Positions 62,106-64,000 of a stretch of 64,000 nt of DNA are shown here, piece by piece. Made by a program: the position numbers and the translations under genes. Under the pieces are notes generated by a model, which searched no databases, had not been told where the DNA came from, and was given only the letters and a program-made list of their open reading frames with translations. This DNA comes from Putridiphycobacter sp045110285 (GTDB lineage Bacteria > Bacteroidota > Bacteroidia > Flavobacteriales_D > Crocinitomicaceae): positions 1 through 64,000 of the forward strand of contig JBGCGA010000057.1 of the NCBI GenBank assembly GCA_045110285.1, read 5' to 3'. Each line of letters starts with the position of its first letter. Positions within the stretch are counted from its first letter, which is position 1.

Positions 62106-62570
62106 ATGAAACTAGCACTTTTCCTCTGTTTAGCAATTCTAATTGTTGAACCGCTCCACTGTCAAGATCAAATAGTTGATGACATGTCAGTTAAAAGGAG
62201 TTTCTTAATCGTAAAGTCTACCAAAAACTACAGTTCAGCGTTAAAAACTGCAAAACAAGCGTCATTTAAATTAAATTGTGAGTTAAATTTACGAGGAATG
62301 GTTTCTGATTCTATTGCTGGTTTAACTAGTATTGATACTTGTGGGTGTGGCGAAATACACGGTTATTACCCAAGAGGTAGATATGATAATGGAGCTTACG
62401 TTAGTATTGAGTATTCTAATTTGTTTTCAGGATTTGCTAAGGGATACTATATTGTTGTAGTTGCCAGTGGGAATAGCGAAGATGTAAAGAAAGAATTACC
62501 AAAAGCTAAATTGATTTTTCCGGATGCTTACATCAAAAGTACTTCTATCTATATGGGGTGCGTCCATTAA
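62106..62570 (+). CDS. Small secreted protein, unknown function
   Basis: The 154-residue start at ATG 62106 gives a signal peptide (MKLALFLCLAILIVEPLHC) followed by a possible lipobox-like Cys (LHCQD). The mature part has a GCGE motif near 90 and a helical C-terminal half (SEDVKKELPKAKLIFPDAYIK). I do not recognise its family. It follows a strong terminator at 62040 and may have its own transcript. A hairpin with GCATCA/TGATGC arms lies about 30 bp after its stop (62598-62623), without a T-run. Real gene, unknown role. Confidence 0.65.
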   Translation: MKLALFLCLAILIVEPLHCQDQIVDDMSVKRSFLIVKSTKNYSSALKTAKQASFKLNCELNLRGMVSDSIAGLTSIDTCGCGEIHGYYPRGRYDNGAYVSIEYSNLFSGFAKGYYIVVVASGNSEDVKKELPKAKLIFPDAYIKSTSIYMGCVH

Positions 62571-62808
62571 CCTATAAGTGTGAAAAGATTAGTTTCGCAT
62601 CATAGTTTCAGTTGAAATGATGCCTACTCTCAAAAAAAACAGTAAAAATAACTTGGATTTTTACAGTATTAATTATACTTTTATGTCACGATTGATCAAA
62701 AGTGGATAAAATAATTACTTTTTTATGATCGATTTCTTGTTCTTATTCCTACAATAGTTGTTTCAAAAATTGTAGAAATGAAAATCAAATTATTAAATCC
62801 GTTAATAC

Positions 62809-62836
62809 TTGAATTTGTCTCTCTAAGATATATTTG
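62809..62836 (+). promoter_or_regulatory. Predicted promoter for the SpoIIE-like gene
   Basis: A TTG (62809-62811), a 17-nt spacer and TATATTTG (62829-62836) fit the consensus, 32 nt before ATG 62869. The stretch from 62571 to 62808 shows no gene. Confidence 0.5.
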
Positions 62837-62868
62837 TTCTCGTCTTTTTTTACTTTTAAATATAGTAA

Positions 62869-64000
62869 ATGTATAGCCAAATTAAGAAATACATGATAGG
62901 TGAGGCTTTACAAAATGCTAAAACCGTCTTTGCTAAAACTAAGTTGGAATTGGTTCTTAGCATTATTGCTATTTACATTCCTCTCTATATTATTGGTACA
63001 ATTCCTGTTCTCATAGGGAAATATTGGGTAATTATTGTAGCTCAAATCATTGGCTTTGCATTTATTGTCGCCATGGCAATCACTTTAAAAAGAACGCAAA
63101 GTGTAAAACTTCCTCGTAAAATTTGGTTTTATCAAGGTATTTTTTTCACCCTAAGTTCAGCACTACTAAATAATGGTGAAGCATCATTACTCACTTTTGC
63201 ATTTGTATTTGTAAATATTGTAATATCTTTTTTAATGCTAGGAGTACTTTTACGAAACATAGCAATTTGGTACTACTGCATTTTTATCGTCATCAGTCTA
63301 GCAATCACCTTTGATATATTGCCAAAAATCACGCTTCCGTTCGACCTCACTAGAGAAAGCGAGTTTTTTAATCAATCTAATATAAATGCCATACTGATAG
63401 CTTTAACTATGGTAGCTTTTATTATCGATCGTTTTACCAGGTCGCATGTCAGAGGAGGTAAACAAGTGATTGATCAAAAAGTGGAAATTGTAAAACAGAA
63501 AGAGCTCATCAGAAAAACCAATGAAACTGCTCGCTCTAGCATTTCTCTCGCTTCGCAAGTTCAAAAAGATATTGTAATAGATTGGACTGATATTGACACT
63601 CATTTTTCCAGTTATTACCATTTTCATTTGCCAAAAGAAATTTTAAGTGGAGAGTTTTTTTGGGTGCAAAAAAAAGATGACTCTGTTTATTTTGCTCTCA
63701 TTGATACTGGGGAGGTTGGAGTGCCGGGCGCTATGTTTTCATTTATGATAAGAAATGCACTGAGTCAAATTTTAATGCAAAACACTAAAAGTTCTCCTAA
63801 AACCATTTTAGAAGCTCTGAACAATTTTTTGAATAATAGCACTTTAACTACGAATGGTTTTAACACAAATGTGAAAATTACACTTTGTAAATACAGTCAA
63901 GTAACAGGCGAACTAACCATATCCGGCGTTGCGCAACCTGTAATAATTGAAATTCAGGGGAAGCTGAAAAGCTTTTCTCCAAAAAATCATAGCTTAAATT
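62869..64000 (+). CDS. Membrane protein with SpoIIE-like phosphatase domain (cut by right edge)
   Basis: The frame runs from ATG 62869 to the window end with no stop (377 codons). The N-terminal half has five or six hydrophobic helices (about 25-190). A linker with a coiled-coil look (KVEIVKQKELIRKT) precedes a SpoIIE-type PP2C domain. Canonical GDFYW and DCTGHGVPGA become GEFFW (near 261) and DTGEVGVPGA (279-288). The first metal-site Asp is Glu and the T-G-H of the second motif is changed, although the later Asp is kept. It may be a weak or inactive phosphatase in stress or anti-sigma signalling. The C-terminus is outside the window. Confidence 0.7.
   Translation, partial: MYSQIKKYMIGEALQNAKTVFAKTKLELVLSIIAIYIPLYIIGTIPVLIGKYWVIIVAQIIGFAFIVAMAITLKRTQSVKLPRKIWFYQGIFFTLSSALLNNGEASLLTFAFVFVNIVISFLMLGVLLRNIAIWYYCIFIVISLAITFDILPKITLPFDLTRESEFFNQSNINAILIALTMVAFIIDRFTRSHVRGGKQVIDQKVEIVKQKELIRKTNETARSSISLASQVQKDIVIDWTDIDTHFSSYYHFHLPKEILSGEFFWVQKKDDSVYFALIDTGEVGVPGAMFSFMIRNALSQILMQNTKSSPKTILEALNNFLNNSTLTTNGFNTNVKITLCKYSQVTGELTISGVAQPVIIEIQGKLKSFSPKNHSLN

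Noticed and set aside
1..64000. CRISPR array, tRNA or rRNA genes, insertion sequences
   Set aside because: No regular direct repeats with spacers, no recognised tRNA or rRNA sequence, and no transposase motifs were found.

Overview
The window is about 64 kb of AT-rich DNA from a Bacteroidota chromosome, most likely a marine or freshwater member of the Flavobacteriales (Cryomorphaceae/Crocinitomicaceae-like; the family is my inference). The evidence is seven proteins or remnants with type IX secretion system (T9SS) C-terminal sorting domains of type A or type B. Others are a TonB-dependent receptor with a carboxypeptidase-regulatory-like N-terminus, a secreted Bacteroidota-type M49 peptidase, a parA-parB-DUF5683 order, and promoter-like TAnnTTTG boxes with weak or absent Shine-Dalgarno sequences. 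I see no rRNA, tRNA, CRISPR array or insertion sequence.

Layout: (1) 1-4.0 kb, left accessory region. Four leftward genes for secreted proteins of unknown function are separated by hairpin repeats built like integron attC sites, followed by two strong hairpins. (2) 4.1-12.2 kb, surface proteins: a PNGase F-like protein, a fibronectin-type T9SS protein, and an ECF sigma factor coupled to a membrane protein with PKD and T9SS type B domains. (3) 12.3-15.8 kb, housekeeping: malate dehydrogenase, two small proteins, a PBP4-type carboxypeptidase. (4) 15.8-23.9 kb, exopolysaccharide cluster 1: asparagine synthetase, GT4, Wza-like exporter, Wzc-like tyrosine kinase, RfbC, WecA-like transferase, small protein. 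(5) 23.9-37.4 kb: cold shock protein, TonB receptor, M49 peptidase, FG-GAP-type T9SS protein with a nitronate monooxygenase, a decayed DUF2341/LamG T9SS gene, a fatty acid desaturase, a sodium:solute symporter and thioredoxin. (6) 37.5-44.9 kb: methyltransferase, lipoprotein, FAD oxidoreductase, membrane polyferredoxin, GT2, then parA-parB-DUF5683. (7) 45-49.3 kb: YceI, a tandem lipoprotein pair, a DAO-type oxidoreductase and MenC. (8) 49.3-55.3 kb: recR and glycan cluster 2 (epimerase, asparagine synthetase, GT4, acetyltransferase, GT2). (9) 55.3-64 kb: Omp28-like T9SS protein, thioredoxin reductase, SF2 helicase, duplicated DUF4397 T9SS protein, a small secreted protein, and a membrane protein with a SpoIIE-like domain cut by the right edge.

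The two sugar clusters probably make and modify an envelope or exported polysaccharide, with Wza/Wzc/WecA-type steps in cluster 1. The T9SS proteins would be exported through machinery that is not encoded here. The most unusual items are the attC-like cassette region at the left edge, a T9SS gene that reads through intact except for two in-frame TGA codons, the sigma factor coupled to a surface-type membrane protein, the FAD/polyferredoxin redox operon, and the SpoIIE-like domain with altered metal-site residues. None is proven to be a new system from sequence alone.
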